This document shows, in pieces, positions 26,225 through 35,972 of a DNA stretch of 64,000 bases; the stretch's first letter is position 1; every line of letters starts with the position of its first letter. Below the pieces are notes generated by a model. The model was not told the DNA's origin. It made no database searches and worked only from the letters and a program-made list of their open reading frames with translations. Origin of the DNA: an uncultured Sphingomonadaceae bacterium (lineage in GTDB: Bacteria > Pseudomonadota > Alphaproteobacteria > Sphingomonadales > Sphingomonadaceae); NCBI GenBank assembly GCA_947496865.1, contig CANMEE010000001.1, positions 1,725,892 to 1,789,891 on the forward strand, read 5' to 3'. Position numbers and translations under genes: made by a program.

Positions 26225-29200
26225 ATGTTTAAGGATGGAATCCGACGTGCGTCGGGTGTTAGCAAAGCGAATATGATGGCGGCGCTATTCGGCAGCACAG
26301 CCATTACAATGTTGGCCAGTCCAGCTCAGGCGCAAGATACGGCGACACAAGAGCCAGCGGACAGCGCAGAAGAAGATATCATCATCGTTTCCGGCATTCG
26401 CAGTTCTCTTGCTAGCGCGCTTGCTGAAAAACGTGAAGCGGACAGTCTCGTCGAAATTATTCAAGCAGAGGACATCGGTAAGCTACCCGATCAAAACCTT
26501 GCGGAGGTTCTCGAAAACGTCACGGGTGTCCAGATCACTAGAACAGCTGGTGTCGGTACGGGGGTTCAAATCCGTGGTACGAGCGCTAACCGAACCGAAA
26601 TTAATGGTGTTGGTACTGTAGGTTCTGGCACTGGGACTGACATCGGAGGCAATCAGACCTCCGGCCGTGGAGGCATAAGCTTCGAAGATGTAAATGCCGC
26701 AATTATCGCTGCTGTTGAAGTGACGAAAGCGCCGCAAGCCAAAACCACAGAAGGTTCGGTCGGCGGTACCGTCAATCTGCGCACCATTCGCCCTCTTGAT
26801 CTAACTGATCGGGTGCTGTCTTTCCGCGCTCAGGGGGAATATAGTGAGCTGTCAGATAGCATCACTCCGCGATTTTCCGGTAGCTTCGGTGACAGTTGGT
26901 CAACAGGCATTGGCGAAATCGGGATTGTGATAAGCGGAAGCTATACCAAGCAAGAAGCAACGTCATTCCGGCCCCGTGTCGACCGCGATGGTGGCCTTGT
27001 TGAAAATCGCAATGCGGTCGTTATTAGAAACGAAGACACTGACGATGACGACGCCACGCCAGAAGTGCCCGTAGTTCAAGCGGTGGCACCGGCCGCTCAG
27101 GACTTTGATTTTCTTGGCATTCAGTTTCTGAATCAAGAGCTGGAGAATTTTGAATATGAAACCATCAACTTTGCCGGTACCCTGGAATGGGCGCCGAGTG
27201 ATAATTTAAAGCTCTATTTTGATGGCTTTTACAATGATCAGGAGCGTAGACAAGATAGCTCAAGAATTCAGGGGTCCGGCGTTAGCAGTCTACGGGACGT
27301 TAGCGTACCGGATACGTTTGAAACCGTTAATTTTGGTTCGCTCGACGGTGTAGCTCTGGGTAGTATCGAGGCCGCTCTTACCGGTACAATCGAACCAAAT
27401 CTAGCGGTCGATGACGATGATCCAAATCTGCGCTTCTCAAGTGATACAGGTGCGCGTCTTACCAAAAGTGAACTCTACAGAGTAGGTGCGGAATGGGAAA
27501 GTGGACGCTTGTCGGCTCGTGTCGAAGCGTCAAGGTCAAGTGCCAACACGTCCAATCCCAATTTAAGCACAACATTGAACTTCATTAATCCGAATGTGCC
27601 GCTGGACGGCACCAGCAATGATAATGGAGTTCCATTCCGTTATGATCTTTCTGGCGGCGCACTGACATTTGGTATCAATTTTGATTCGCCAGTCGCACCA
27701 ACGGTGGATCAACTGCTGGACCCAAATAATGTCGTATTGGATGCGATTACAGTAGGAAACAATAGAACCGAAAATTCGGAAACAGCGGCCCGTCTCGATC
27801 TGTCTCTAGATCTGGAGGATTTGACCGGCTTCTTTACTTCCTTTGACTGGGGCTATCGCTATAGCAAAACGTCCAGTGAATTTGACCAAGTCCGGTCGAC
27901 CTTCGGTACGGGCGCAATAGCAAATAGTCCCAATGGCGCTCTGTTTGCAGATCTTCTTGTTCCCGGTCCAAACAACTTTGATTCTGCAGATGGCAGGGAA
28001 CTGGCTTTCCGCAATTTTCTTCTGATCGACCCGGATCGCGCTTTTTCTGATCCCGATGGAACGTTGGATATTCTGCAGGACGCCCTCGCGACAACAAATG
28101 GTTCCATAAATGACCCTGTTTCCAATCCTTCTGCCTTTTTTGAGATCGACGAAACAACCCACGCAGTCTACGGGCAAGCAAATTTTGATTTCGGTCCAGT
28201 CCGCGGGAATATCGGGCTGCGTTATGTCAGTACGACTGTTAACTCATTAGGTAACAACGTCGCCGGCGGCGTCGTTACACCAGTCGTAACCCGTGGTAAT
28301 TATGATCTATTTTTACCCCGCGTAAACCTGATTGCCGACGTCACCGACGATATAGTTTTTCGCGCAAGTTTTGGCGAAGACATTAACCGTCCGAATTTCA
28401 ATAACCTATCGACCTCGGTCAACTTTCCTACGGGGCCGAATAATGCGGTTAATATTGGTAACCCGGATTTGGCACCTGAAACAGTCACGTCCTATGATGC
28501 TTCGGTTGACTGGTATTTTGCACCCTCATCGGTGCTGAGTGTCGGTGTTTTCCACAAGCGGCGTTCAAACCTTTTTGTCACTCAGTTGGAAGATGCGGCG
28601 CTGGATGGAAGTGGTTTTCGCGACATCACAGATCCGTGTGAAGGCGGCGGTATCTTCAACCCGCTCCCCGATCGCAATGTCTTGTCCAACATTCCCGGCA
28701 ATGGATTATGTGTTCCTATCCTGACCAGAATTAATGACACGGGAAGCACGACGCAAACCGGTATCGAAGTGGCAGTTCAATATGATCTCTCGCAATTTGA
28801 GGATGCGCTCGGTTTTGCATCAGGCTTCGGTATTATAGCCAACTATACCTACCAGGACTCCAGCGGTGGTGACGCCGTCAATACCTCTGCAGGTCGCGGT
28901 ACAGATGTTTTTAACGCGATAAACGGTATTTATGATGAAAATAATTTTGTACCGGTTACCGCCGTACAAGGCCTGCTTGATTTCTCTAAACATGCTTATA
29001 ACGCGACTGTATATTATGAGAAATATGGTATTTCAGCTCGGGCGCGGTACACATGGCGTAGCTCATTCCGTACGCAGGACACAGCAGCAGGTGCGAGTCT
29101 GAATAGTACTTTGGGTTTTCCGGTTGTTACCGAATCAAGAGGGCAACTTAACGCCAGTATCACTTACGATGTGACGGATTATCTGAATATTGGGGTCGAG

Positions 29201-29317
29201 GGTGTCAACCTCACAAAATCTAAAATCGAACAATCTTGTGTTAATAGCGGCGCGTTGTTGTGCTTCCAAGGTCTGCCGGACCGCAGGTTGACTTTCGGTG
29301 CGACCCTCAGCTTCTAA
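26225..29317 (+). CDS. TonB-dependent receptor of the alginate locus (first)
   Basis: This 1030 aa outer-membrane receptor has a signal peptide ending ASPAQAQ, a TonB-box-like DIIIVSGIRSS, a plug (about 55-185, LPDQNLAEVLENVTGVQITR and VQIRGT) and a long barrel ending RRLTFGATLSF. The architecture is that of the Xanthomonas/Caulobacter-type oligosaccharide receptors. It shares promoter layout and downstream terminator hairpin with the next receptor and lies upstream of the alginate lyases, so alginate oligomer uptake is the likely role (inference). AAGGGAG precedes the ATG. Confidence 0.94.
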   Translation: MFKDGIRRASGVSKANMMAALFGSTAITMLASPAQAQDTATQEPADSAEEDIIIVSGIRSSLASALAEKREADSLVEIIQAEDIGKLPDQNLAEVLENVTGVQITRTAGVGTGVQIRGTSANRTEINGVGTVGSGTGTDIGGNQTSGRGGISFEDVNAAIIAAVEVTKAPQAKTTEGSVGGTVNLRTIRPLDLTDRVLSFRAQGEYSELSDSITPRFSGSFGDSWSTGIGEIGIVISGSYTKQEATSFRPRVDRDGGLVENRNAVVIRNEDTDDDDATPEVPVVQAVAPAAQDFDFLGIQFLNQELENFEYETINFAGTLEWAPSDNLKLYFDGFYNDQERRQDSSRIQGSGVSSLRDVSVPDTFETVNFGSLDGVALGSIEAALTGTIEPNLAVDDDDPNLRFSSDTGARLTKSELYRVGAEWESGRLSARVEASRSSANTSNPNLSTTLNFINPNVPLDGTSNDNGVPFRYDLSGGALTFGINFDSPVAPTVDQLLDPNNVVLDAITVGNNRTENSETAARLDLSLDLEDLTGFFTSFDWGYRYSKTSSEFDQVRSTFGTGAIANSPNGALFADLLVPGPNNFDSADGRELAFRNFLLIDPDRAFSDPDGTLDILQDALATTNGSINDPVSNPSAFFEIDETTHAVYGQANFDFGPVRGNIGLRYVSTTVNSLGNNVAGGVVTPVVTRGNYDLFLPRVNLIADVTDDIVFRASFGEDINRPNFNNLSTSVNFPTGPNNAVNIGNPDLAPETVTSYDASVDWYFAPSSVLSVGVFHKRRSNLFVTQLEDAALDGSGFRDITDPCEGGGIFNPLPDRNVLSNIPGNGLCVPILTRINDTGSTTQTGIEVAVQYDLSQFEDALGFASGFGIIANYTYQDSSGGDAVNTSAGRGTDVFNAINGIYDENNFVPVTAVQGLLDFSKHAYNATVYYEKYGISARARYTWRSSFRTQDTAAGASLNSTLGFPVVTESRGQLNASITYDVTDYLNIGVEGVNLTKSKIEQSCVNSGALLCFQGLPDRRLTFGATLSF

Positions 29318-29451
29318 AGAAAAATTACAAAACGATTGTGGCGACGTACGAGATCGAACCTCAGCCCTTATCTGGGGTCAGTTACAGATGCGCAAATGCA
29401 TTCGAGTTTACGGATCTGTGATTGCCAGTTTCAAAGAACTCCAACAGGGGG

Positions 29452-29485
29452 TTGGCGCGGTGGGAACTTGAACCTACCGCGCCAA
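29452..29485 (+). terminator. Hairpin terminator after the first alginate-locus receptor
   Basis: A 13-bp stem with one G-T wobble (TTGGCGCGGTGGG at 29452-29464 pairing with 29473-29485) and an 8-nt loop AACTTGAA is followed by TTTAAG. A near-copy of this hairpin follows the second receptor gene. Confidence 0.6.
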
Positions 29486-29538
29486 TTTAAGTTCGTCGAC
29501 TCAAGCAGCTGTCAAAATTATGAGATTAATGCTGAATA

Positions 29539-29595
29539 GGTATACATAATTGGTATACATAAAAGGTTGACAAATTGATCAGGCCACGTCAATTT
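29539..29595 (+). promoter_or_regulatory. Promoter and operator region of the second alginate-locus TonB receptor
   Basis: Two half-sites, AGGTATACATAA and TTGGTATACATAA (GGTAT at 29539 and 29552, 13 bp apart), lead to TTGACA at 29567-29572, 15 bp after the second. CAATTT (29590-29595) follows after 17 bp. The core resembles the TTGGTATACCAA type of site bound by uronate-related GntR regulators (ExuR/UxuR) in other proteobacteria. Confidence 0.6.
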
Positions 29596-29628
29596 TACTA
29601 CAAATATAAAAATACAGGGAGAACAAGG

Positions 29629-32600
29629 ATGTTTCGAGACGGTTTTTTCCGTGGGTCAATGGCTGGTAAAATGAGCATTGGATCTGCATTATTGGCCAGC
29701 ACCGCCGTCACGGCGATTGCAAGTCCGGCGCTGGCGCAAGATAGCGCTGCTACTGCGGACGATGAAAACACCATTATCGTTTCGGGTATCCGCGCCACCA
29801 TTCAAGAATCCATAGCCACCAAGAAAGAAGCCACGACAATCGTTGATGCTCTTTCATCGGAGGAAATTGGCGATCTGCCAGCGTTGTCAATTGGCGAGGC
29901 TCTAGAGACGCTTACTGGCGCGGCGTCGCATCGTGAGCAAGGTGGTGCAACGGAAATTTCGATTCGTGGCCTTGGCCCATTTTTGGGGTCCACGGTGTTA
30001 AACGGCCGTGAAGCAACGAATGGCAGTGGCGATCGGTCTGTCAATTTTAGCCAGTTCCCGTCGGAGCTGTTTAACAAGGTTGCCATTTATAAGACTCAAG
30101 AGGCAAGCTTCATTGAGGGCGGCGTCTCAGGGCAGATCAGCCTGGAAACTGTTCGCCCGATTGATTATGGAAAGCGTCGCTTTCAAGGTGACTTCAAGCT
30201 CAATTACAATCCCGATAATAGCGACCTCAACATTCGCGAGCGCAACTTGGGTTATCGCGGCACAGTCAGCTATATTGACCAATTTAATGTCGGCGATGGA
30301 GAAGTGGGTATTTCACTCGGCTATTCTCGCAACGTGACCACTAATCCGGAGCAAGAGGTTCGCTCCAGCAGTGGTTTTCGCGATTGCCGTCTTGCGCCGG
30401 CTTCTTCGAATGAGGGTATTTTTGAGGACGATAACTGCGATGATGGTGGTAGTTCGGGCGGCGATCTAATTCTCGAAATAGATCCTGCGACCGGCACGGC
30501 GCCTGACGCTAACACGCCATTTTTGTTTACAGCAAGCTCGCGTTCGTTCCGTCAAAATATTACAAATGACAATCGCGATTCTGTATTTGCGGCGGTTCAG
30601 TTAAAGCCGACGCCGGATGTGGATATCAATTTTGATTTTCAATATTCTGATCGCAAATTCACTGAGATTCGTAATGATCTCGTTTTTGCAGAGAACCGAC
30701 GTGTTGATGCGCCGGATGTCCCTCTTTCTAGGCGGCTTCCATTTGATTTGATTGTTACTCCTGCTGGTTCACTGCAACAATTTACCAATGAGCAGCGGAT
30801 AGAAACGAACAGTCAATATGCTGAACGCCTTGAAGAATATTATGGCGGCGGTCTCTCTATTGATGTGCAGGCTACAAGCCGATTGAAGCTATCATTTGAC
30901 GCTTCCTATTCAGAGACCAGTCGGCGTGAAAACATCATTCAAACACGCTTGCAGTCTGATCGTGAGGATATTTTTGGTAACACAGTGCCAGGCACTAACG
31001 CTGCCTTGGAACGCGGTACAGGTGGAGTCCAACGAGACAGGGTCGAAACCGCTACTTTCATCGGTCAAAATGGGTCTCAGGGCTATAATTTCATCGTTCA
31101 AAACTTCGATGTGACCAATCCTGACTTATTTGCCGACGATGCGCGTACCCGCGTTGATTTAAACCAGTTCCGCAACAATGATATTTTGGGCATACGCGGT
31201 GATGTTGAATATGAATTTGGCGGTGGTTTGCTGTCTAGCATTGAGGCAGGGATCCGCTATTCGGAGCTGGGCTTTGACAGTGTGCCGCGTTCGCGTTTGC
31301 AAGAGACGTATTCCGACGATGCCCTGTCGGCTGCAAACCAAGCTTGTCGCAATAGCGTTTTCCCCGAGAACAACTTTCTGTCGTCGATTAGCGGAGGCAA
31401 TGCGCTGGTAACGAATGTTGATGATGACGGTAATGTAATTGCGCAAGGTACAGGCAATAGTTTTGCGACATTTGACCCGCTCTGCCTAGTGCAGCAATTG
31501 GAAGCAGCGGATCCTGGCGATATCGAATTTGACGAAAACGGCGTTCCCATCATTCCAGGACCAGGTGTCAGCATTTCCAATGTAGATGTTACGGAAAAGA
31601 CCTGGGCCGGATATTTGCAGGCGAATTTCCGTGGTGACCTTGGAGACACGCCCGTTCGCGGTAATGTTGGTCTCCGTGTTGTGAACACCAAAGTGCGGTC
31701 CGTTGGGTTGAGGCTTCCATTGGTTACGCAGGCTAATCCTGACGGAACGATAAGCGTGGTGAATGATCCCAATGCAACAGGATTTGATGAAGTTGTTGGC
31801 GGAGGAAGCTATACGGAGTTTCTGCCTAGCTTGAATATTGTTGCCGAAGTGGCGCCAAATATTCAGGCACGTGCCGCGGTTTATCGCGCATTGTCACGGC
31901 CTGACCCGTCTAGCTTAGGGTTTGGACGGGCTTTCGGCGGATTGCAGGACGATGATTCCACATCAATTGCAGATGCCATCGGTAACGCCACGGCAAGTGG
32001 TAATCCATTTACACAGCCACTCCTATCCTGGAACTTTGACGCTGCTGTGGAATGGTATCCTAACCCGGATACGATCCTGGCTGCGGGTGTCTACTACAAG
32101 AAATTCAATGGTGGGTTTGAAAACACGACCCGGGTCGAAGAATTTATTGTTGATGGACAGGCCTTGCAGACATTGGTGACGACACAGGATACGGTTGGAG
32201 ATTCTAGTACAATCTATGGCTTCGAAGTCACGGCCACTCACCGTTTCAGCTATTTGCCAAAACCGCTAGACGGGCTTGGGTTCAAACTAAGCTATAACTA
32301 TGCCAGTTCCAATTTTGAATTTGAAGACGCGCAATTTGGTGCTTCTCAAGTCTTTGGCGCGAATGGAACGTTAGTCGATCGGATTGGGATTGTCCCTCCC
32401 GCAGAAATTTTTGGACTGTCGAAACACGTATTGTCTGCTCAACTTTATTACCAGATCGGGGGCTTCGATTTCCAGGGTGTCTACAAATATCGTAGCAATT
32501 ATTTCCAGCAATTTATCAGTACGCCTGGAAACCTCCGTTACATTGGAAATACCGGTGTGTTCGAAGCACGACTATCCTATAAATTGACGGACAATATCAA

Positions 32601-32727
32601 GTTCACGATTGAGGGTATCAACTTGTTCAACGAGCCGCGTAACCAGTTCAATCCGACGTTGGAAAATATTTCGGAGGTCAATGTCTACGGCCCTCGTTAT
32701 TTCGCGGGTGTTAAATTCAAATTTTAG
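29629..32727 (+). CDS. TonB-dependent receptor of the alginate locus (second)
   Basis: This 1032 aa outer-membrane receptor has a signal peptide ending ASPALAQ, a TonB-box-like NTIIVSGIRAT, a plug (LPALSIGEALETLTGAASHR, ISIRGLGPF) and a C-terminal barrel ending RYFAGVKFKF. Four cysteines in one extracellular-type loop region (near FRDCRLAP and DDNCDDGG, and NQACRNS with DPLCLVQ) suggest loop disulfides. ATG 29629 has AGGGAG just upstream; the frame is open to a TTG at 29575 that overlaps the promoter and is rejected. It likely imports alginate oligomers (inference from context). Confidence 0.94.
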   Translation: MFRDGFFRGSMAGKMSIGSALLASTAVTAIASPALAQDSAATADDENTIIVSGIRATIQESIATKKEATTIVDALSSEEIGDLPALSIGEALETLTGAASHREQGGATEISIRGLGPFLGSTVLNGREATNGSGDRSVNFSQFPSELFNKVAIYKTQEASFIEGGVSGQISLETVRPIDYGKRRFQGDFKLNYNPDNSDLNIRERNLGYRGTVSYIDQFNVGDGEVGISLGYSRNVTTNPEQEVRSSSGFRDCRLAPASSNEGIFEDDNCDDGGSSGGDLILEIDPATGTAPDANTPFLFTASSRSFRQNITNDNRDSVFAAVQLKPTPDVDINFDFQYSDRKFTEIRNDLVFAENRRVDAPDVPLSRRLPFDLIVTPAGSLQQFTNEQRIETNSQYAERLEEYYGGGLSIDVQATSRLKLSFDASYSETSRRENIIQTRLQSDREDIFGNTVPGTNAALERGTGGVQRDRVETATFIGQNGSQGYNFIVQNFDVTNPDLFADDARTRVDLNQFRNNDILGIRGDVEYEFGGGLLSSIEAGIRYSELGFDSVPRSRLQETYSDDALSAANQACRNSVFPENNFLSSISGGNALVTNVDDDGNVIAQGTGNSFATFDPLCLVQQLEAADPGDIEFDENGVPIIPGPGVSISNVDVTEKTWAGYLQANFRGDLGDTPVRGNVGLRVVNTKVRSVGLRLPLVTQANPDGTISVVNDPNATGFDEVVGGGSYTEFLPSLNIVAEVAPNIQARAAVYRALSRPDPSSLGFGRAFGGLQDDDSTSIADAIGNATASGNPFTQPLLSWNFDAAVEWYPNPDTILAAGVYYKKFNGGFENTTRVEEFIVDGQALQTLVTTQDTVGDSSTIYGFEVTATHRFSYLPKPLDGLGFKLSYNYASSNFEFEDAQFGASQVFGANGTLVDRIGIVPPAEIFGLSKHVLSAQLYYQIGGFDFQGVYKYRSNYFQQFISTPGNLRYIGNTGVFEARLSYKLTDNIKFTIEGINLFNEPRNQFNPTLENISEVNVYGPRYFAGVKFKF

Positions 32728-32742
32728 GCTCCAAACGGGGAA

Positions 32743-32774
32743 CGGTGCGGTGGGAGCTTGAACCCACCGCACCG
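32743..32774 (+). terminator. Hairpin terminator after the second alginate-locus receptor
   Basis: A perfect 12-bp stem (CGGTGCGGTGGG at 32743-32754 with CCCACCGCACCG at 32763-32774) and an 8-nt loop AGCTTGAA is followed by a short ATTT. It is nearly the same as the hairpin after the first receptor gene. Confidence 0.6.
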
Positions 32775-32810
32775 ATTTGAGGGAACGCGGTATTTCAAAC
32801 TGGTCGACAA

Positions 32811-32820
32811 TTGGTATGGC
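32811..32820 (+). promoter_or_regulatory. Candidate operator half-site upstream of the GntR gene
   Basis: TTGGTATGGC lies about 65 bp before the regulator start and matches the GGTAT half-site seen at the three other promoters. A second GGTAT lies at 32789. No TTGACA at the 15-bp spacing follows, so this may be an autoregulatory site of different geometry. The match is short. Confidence 0.3.
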
Positions 32821-32885
32821 TCTGGGGTAAGCAACTGTAGATAGCGGAAAATGTTTTGATTCTATAAAGAGGATTTCACCAACGC

Positions 32886-33626
32886 ATGGCTGAACAAAGG
32901 CTTTTTCACACCGTAGCTGAACAGATAAGCGCCCTGATAGAAGAGGGTGTTTTTCCTCCTGGAACGCGTCTGCCGGGCGAGCGTGAACTGGCCGAACGTT
33001 TTGAGGTTAGCAGGGTGACAATCCGCGAGGCAGAAATAGCGTTGCAGGCGATTGGCCGTATCGAAATAAAAACCGGATCCGGCGTATATGTGTGCAAAGA
33101 GCAACCAAAAAACCCTAATGATTTGCCGGATGTGAGCGCTTTTGAGCTTACAGAGGCACGGTCGCTGATCGAAGCAGAGGCGGCGGCCCTGGCAGCAAAA
33201 GTGATTTCTGACGAGGACCTCCAAGAGCTTGATCGGCTTATCATAGCGATGGCAAGCAGCGATGAAGAAGCCTCATTAGTGGCCGACCGCGAATTCCATG
33301 CGACTATTGCGAAGGCATCCGGAAATGGCGCATTGGTTCACACGATTGAAACGCTTTGGCGGATGCGAGAAGAGTTACCTGCGGTAAAACATAGCTATGA
33401 TGCGGTTTGCGAAGAAGATTCCAAAATTCGCGCGCAGGAGCATCAGGATATATTGGACGCGCTTAAGGCCCGAAATTCGGAAGCGGCACGTCGGGCAATG
33501 CGAGAACATTTTCTACGCCTCATAGGCTCTATGCTTGATGCCACAGAACAGGAAGCCTTGCGTGAAGTACAACAACGCGCCAGCGAAAGCCGAGAGCGTT
33601 TTCTACAAACCGCTAAAATGGGCTAA
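32886..33626 (+). CDS. GntR family (FadR subfamily) regulator, probable alginate/uronate regulator
   Basis: This 246 aa regulator has an N-terminal GntR winged helix (about 8-70, PPGTRLPGERELAERFEVSR then VTIREAEIALQAIG) and a C-terminal FCD helical domain (about 95-225). The metal or ligand pocket residues of the FCD domain appear in DREFHATIAKAS, AQEHQDILDALK and AMREHF. It sits between two TonB receptors and the alginate-lyase operon. FadR-type regulators commonly sense an acidic sugar or its breakdown product, here perhaps KDG or DEH (inference). AAGAGGA precedes the ATG by 12 bp. Confidence 0.93.
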   Translation: MAEQRLFHTVAEQISALIEEGVFPPGTRLPGERELAERFEVSRVTIREAEIALQAIGRIEIKTGSGVYVCKEQPKNPNDLPDVSAFELTEARSLIEAEAAALAAKVISDEDLQELDRLIIAMASSDEEASLVADREFHATIAKASGNGALVHTIETLWRMREELPAVKHSYDAVCEEDSKIRAQEHQDILDALKARNSEAARRAMREHFLRLIGSMLDATEQEALREVQQRASESRERFLQTAKMG

Positions 33627-33636
33627 GACCAAAATT

Positions 33637-33670
33637 GGTATGTTATTTTGGTATTGATAATTGGTTGACA
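33637..33670 (+). promoter_or_regulatory. Promoter and operator region of the alginate lyase operon
   Basis: GGTAT half-sites at 33637 (ATTGGTATGTTA) and 33650 (TTTTGGTATTGATA) are 13 bp apart. TTGACA at 33665-33670 starts 15 bp after the second, the same geometry as both receptor promoters. The -10 is unclear. The site lies in the 96 bp between the GntR gene and the PL6 lyase gene. Confidence 0.6.
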
Positions 33671-33722
33671 AAAAACAGACTCACTGATAGCTCTAAATAT
33701 CATAATAAGAGGATGTTTGGGG

Positions 33723-35972
33723 ATGGTGCTCAGGTTTTGCCTGTTTTTATTTACCTGCACGACAGTTGCTTTTCCGGCATCAGCTGAACAGTATCTCGTC
33801 AAAAGCCAGGCTGAATATTTTGCTGCAGAGAAAAAACTGAGAGCCGGCGATAAAATTATCCTGGCTAACGGTATCTGGCGTGATTTTGAGATTAAATTTT
33901 CTGGCCAAGGGACGAAGTCAAAGCCCATCACATTGATGGCACAAGATGTCGGTAGAGTGATCATCTCTGGCCAGTCCAACCTCCGCATCGGTGGCAAGCA
34001 TATGCTCGTGGCCGGGCTGGTATTCAAAAATGGTTATAGCCCCACCGGCGAAGTGATTTCTTTTCGCCGATCCAAACAGGACTTGGCTTCATTCAGCCGG
34101 GTGACCGAAGTTGTCATTGACCATTTCAACAAGCCCGATCGCTTTGAGAGCGACTATTGGGTTGGCATGTATGGCAGGCATAACCGATTTGATCACAATC
34201 ATCTGGTGGGCAAGAGTAACAAGGGTGTGACTTTTGCGGTTCGGTTGGATTCTCAAGAAAGTCAGGATAATCGTCACCGCATCGACCATAATTATTTTGG
34301 TCCGCGGCCTGTTTTGGGATCCAATGGTGGTGAGACATTACGGATCGGCACTAGCAAATATTCGATGTTCAATTCCAACACGGTTGTTGAAAATAACTAT
34401 TTTGACCGATGCGACGGTGAAGTCGAAATCATTTCTTCCAAATCAGGCGGGAATATATATCGCGGCAATGTTTTTTATGAATCCAGCGGCACACTCACAC
34501 TGCGCCACGGTGACGGTAACCTTGTTGAAAATAACATATTCTTTGGTAACGCTAAGGACCATACCGGCGGTATCCGGGTTATAAATCAAGATCAAACCAT
34601 CCGTAATAATTATATGGAAGGTCTTCGCGGGACCGGTTTCTCCAGCGCATTGACGGTGATGAACGGTGTCCCCAATTCGCCTGTTAACCGCTATGTTCAA
34701 GTGAACCGGGCGATCATCGAAAATAACAGTGTCGTTGATAGCGCAAGAATTACCTTCAATGCCGGTGCCGACAAAGAGCGGTCGGCGCCGCCGACAAATA
34801 GTCGGTTCGCTCAAAACCTGCTCAGTGGATCGGGCGATGGCACATTTATCAAGATTCAAGATGATGTAAGCGGGATTAGCTTTGTCGATAATATCATTAC
34901 TGCAGGTACAGTTGAGAAACCTGTTGCCGGTATTCCAAAGCAGAAGCTGGTTCTCAAGCGTGCGGAAAATGGTCTGCTATATCCAGTAGGCTCTGCAATA
35001 GGGGCATCACGGGATTTAAGGCCTGTCACGCGAGAGCAAGTCGGTGTGTCTTGGTATCCGAAGTCCCCCAGCGGAGATCGTTTCGGGATAGGACAGTCTA
35101 TTGCGGTGGATCCCGGTGAAGATAGCCTGACCGATGCCTTTGCAGCGGCAAAGGAAGGCGATCGTCTCGTTCTGAGCGCAGGCGAATATGTGGTGAACAA
35201 GATACTGCCACTCGACAAGGCCGTTTCGATTGAAGGGCCGGCCGAAGAGACAGCTAAAATCACCTTTGCTCGGCCTTCTTTTTTGGAAATACAGGAAGGT
35301 GGTAGCCTGCGGCTTGTCAATATCGCGATTGATGGCGTTCTTGCGCCGGACTCGGTTGGCAATGCCGTTATCCGGACCACCAGTTTCCCGATGCAGTCCA
35401 ATTTCCTCATTCATCTCGACGGCGTTTCTGTGATCAATTTAGACGTCAACAAGTCCTTCCACGTTATTGCACTGGGGAAAAGTAGTTTTGCTGATCGGAT
35501 CAGTATTAAGAACAGCAATTTCAGCAATATTTCGGGGTCCGTTTTGCAGGCGGCTGCGGAAACAGAAGACTATGGTCAGTATAATGCTGAATATATTGAC
35601 GTTTCCAATTCCAATTTCAAAGACATTGGTGGCGCCGCATTCAATATCTATCGCGGAGGTCGCGATGAAAGTACCTTCGGTCCGCATTTTTCACTCACTG
35701 GCTCCAATTTTTGGAACGTCGGTAAAGGTGGGAATAATGCAAATGGAGCATCGATGGTTCTTCATGGCGTCCAACATAGCGACATTAGTGACAATAATTT
35801 CCTCGACAATGCGCCGATAAAGATTGTCCACACGGTCGGCCGCCCGCAAACGCGGATATCGGGTAACAAATCGTCCAAAACGCCCGCGCCAATTCTTGAG
35901 GAACTGAATTACCAAGGCGCTCACCGGGCGATCTTGTCCGCAAACCAATTTGAAGGCGCAGCAAAGCCATGA
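33723..35972 (+). CDS. PL6 family alginate lyase (poly(beta-D-mannuronate) lyase type)
   Basis: This 749 aa exported lyase has a signal peptide ending PASAEQ. The N-terminal right-handed parallel beta-helix (about 25-390) is of the chondroitinase B/alginate lyase PL6 type. The calcium ligands EVEIISSKS and the catalytic pair, lysine about K240 and arginine about R261 (TLRHGDGN), are 21 residues apart as in chondroitinase B. A second beta-helix-like region fills about 460-745. It cleaves alginate by beta-elimination. ATG 33723 has AAGAGGA about 9 bp upstream; the in-frame TTG 33717 is less likely. It opens the lyase operon and overlaps the next gene by ATGA. Confidence 0.94.
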   Translation: MVLRFCLFLFTCTTVAFPASAEQYLVKSQAEYFAAEKKLRAGDKIILANGIWRDFEIKFSGQGTKSKPITLMAQDVGRVIISGQSNLRIGGKHMLVAGLVFKNGYSPTGEVISFRRSKQDLASFSRVTEVVIDHFNKPDRFESDYWVGMYGRHNRFDHNHLVGKSNKGVTFAVRLDSQESQDNRHRIDHNYFGPRPVLGSNGGETLRIGTSKYSMFNSNTVVENNYFDRCDGEVEIISSKSGGNIYRGNVFYESSGTLTLRHGDGNLVENNIFFGNAKDHTGGIRVINQDQTIRNNYMEGLRGTGFSSALTVMNGVPNSPVNRYVQVNRAIIENNSVVDSARITFNAGADKERSAPPTNSRFAQNLLSGSGDGTFIKIQDDVSGISFVDNIITAGTVEKPVAGIPKQKLVLKRAENGLLYPVGSAIGASRDLRPVTREQVGVSWYPKSPSGDRFGIGQSIAVDPGEDSLTDAFAAAKEGDRLVLSAGEYVVNKILPLDKAVSIEGPAEETAKITFARPSFLEIQEGGSLRLVNIAIDGVLAPDSVGNAVIRTTSFPMQSNFLIHLDGVSVINLDVNKSFHVIALGKSSFADRISIKNSNFSNISGSVLQAAAETEDYGQYNAEYIDVSNSNFKDIGGAAFNIYRGGRDESTFGPHFSLTGSNFWNVGKGGNNANGASMVLHGVQHSDISDNNFLDNAPIKIVHTVGRPQTRISGNKSSKTPAPILEELNYQGAHRAILSANQFEGAAKP

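Noticed and set aside
29575..29628. Upstream TTG extension of the second alginate-locus receptor
   Set aside because: It would place coding sequence over the promoter -10 region, and the ATG at 29629 has a good ribosome site followed by a proper signal peptide.
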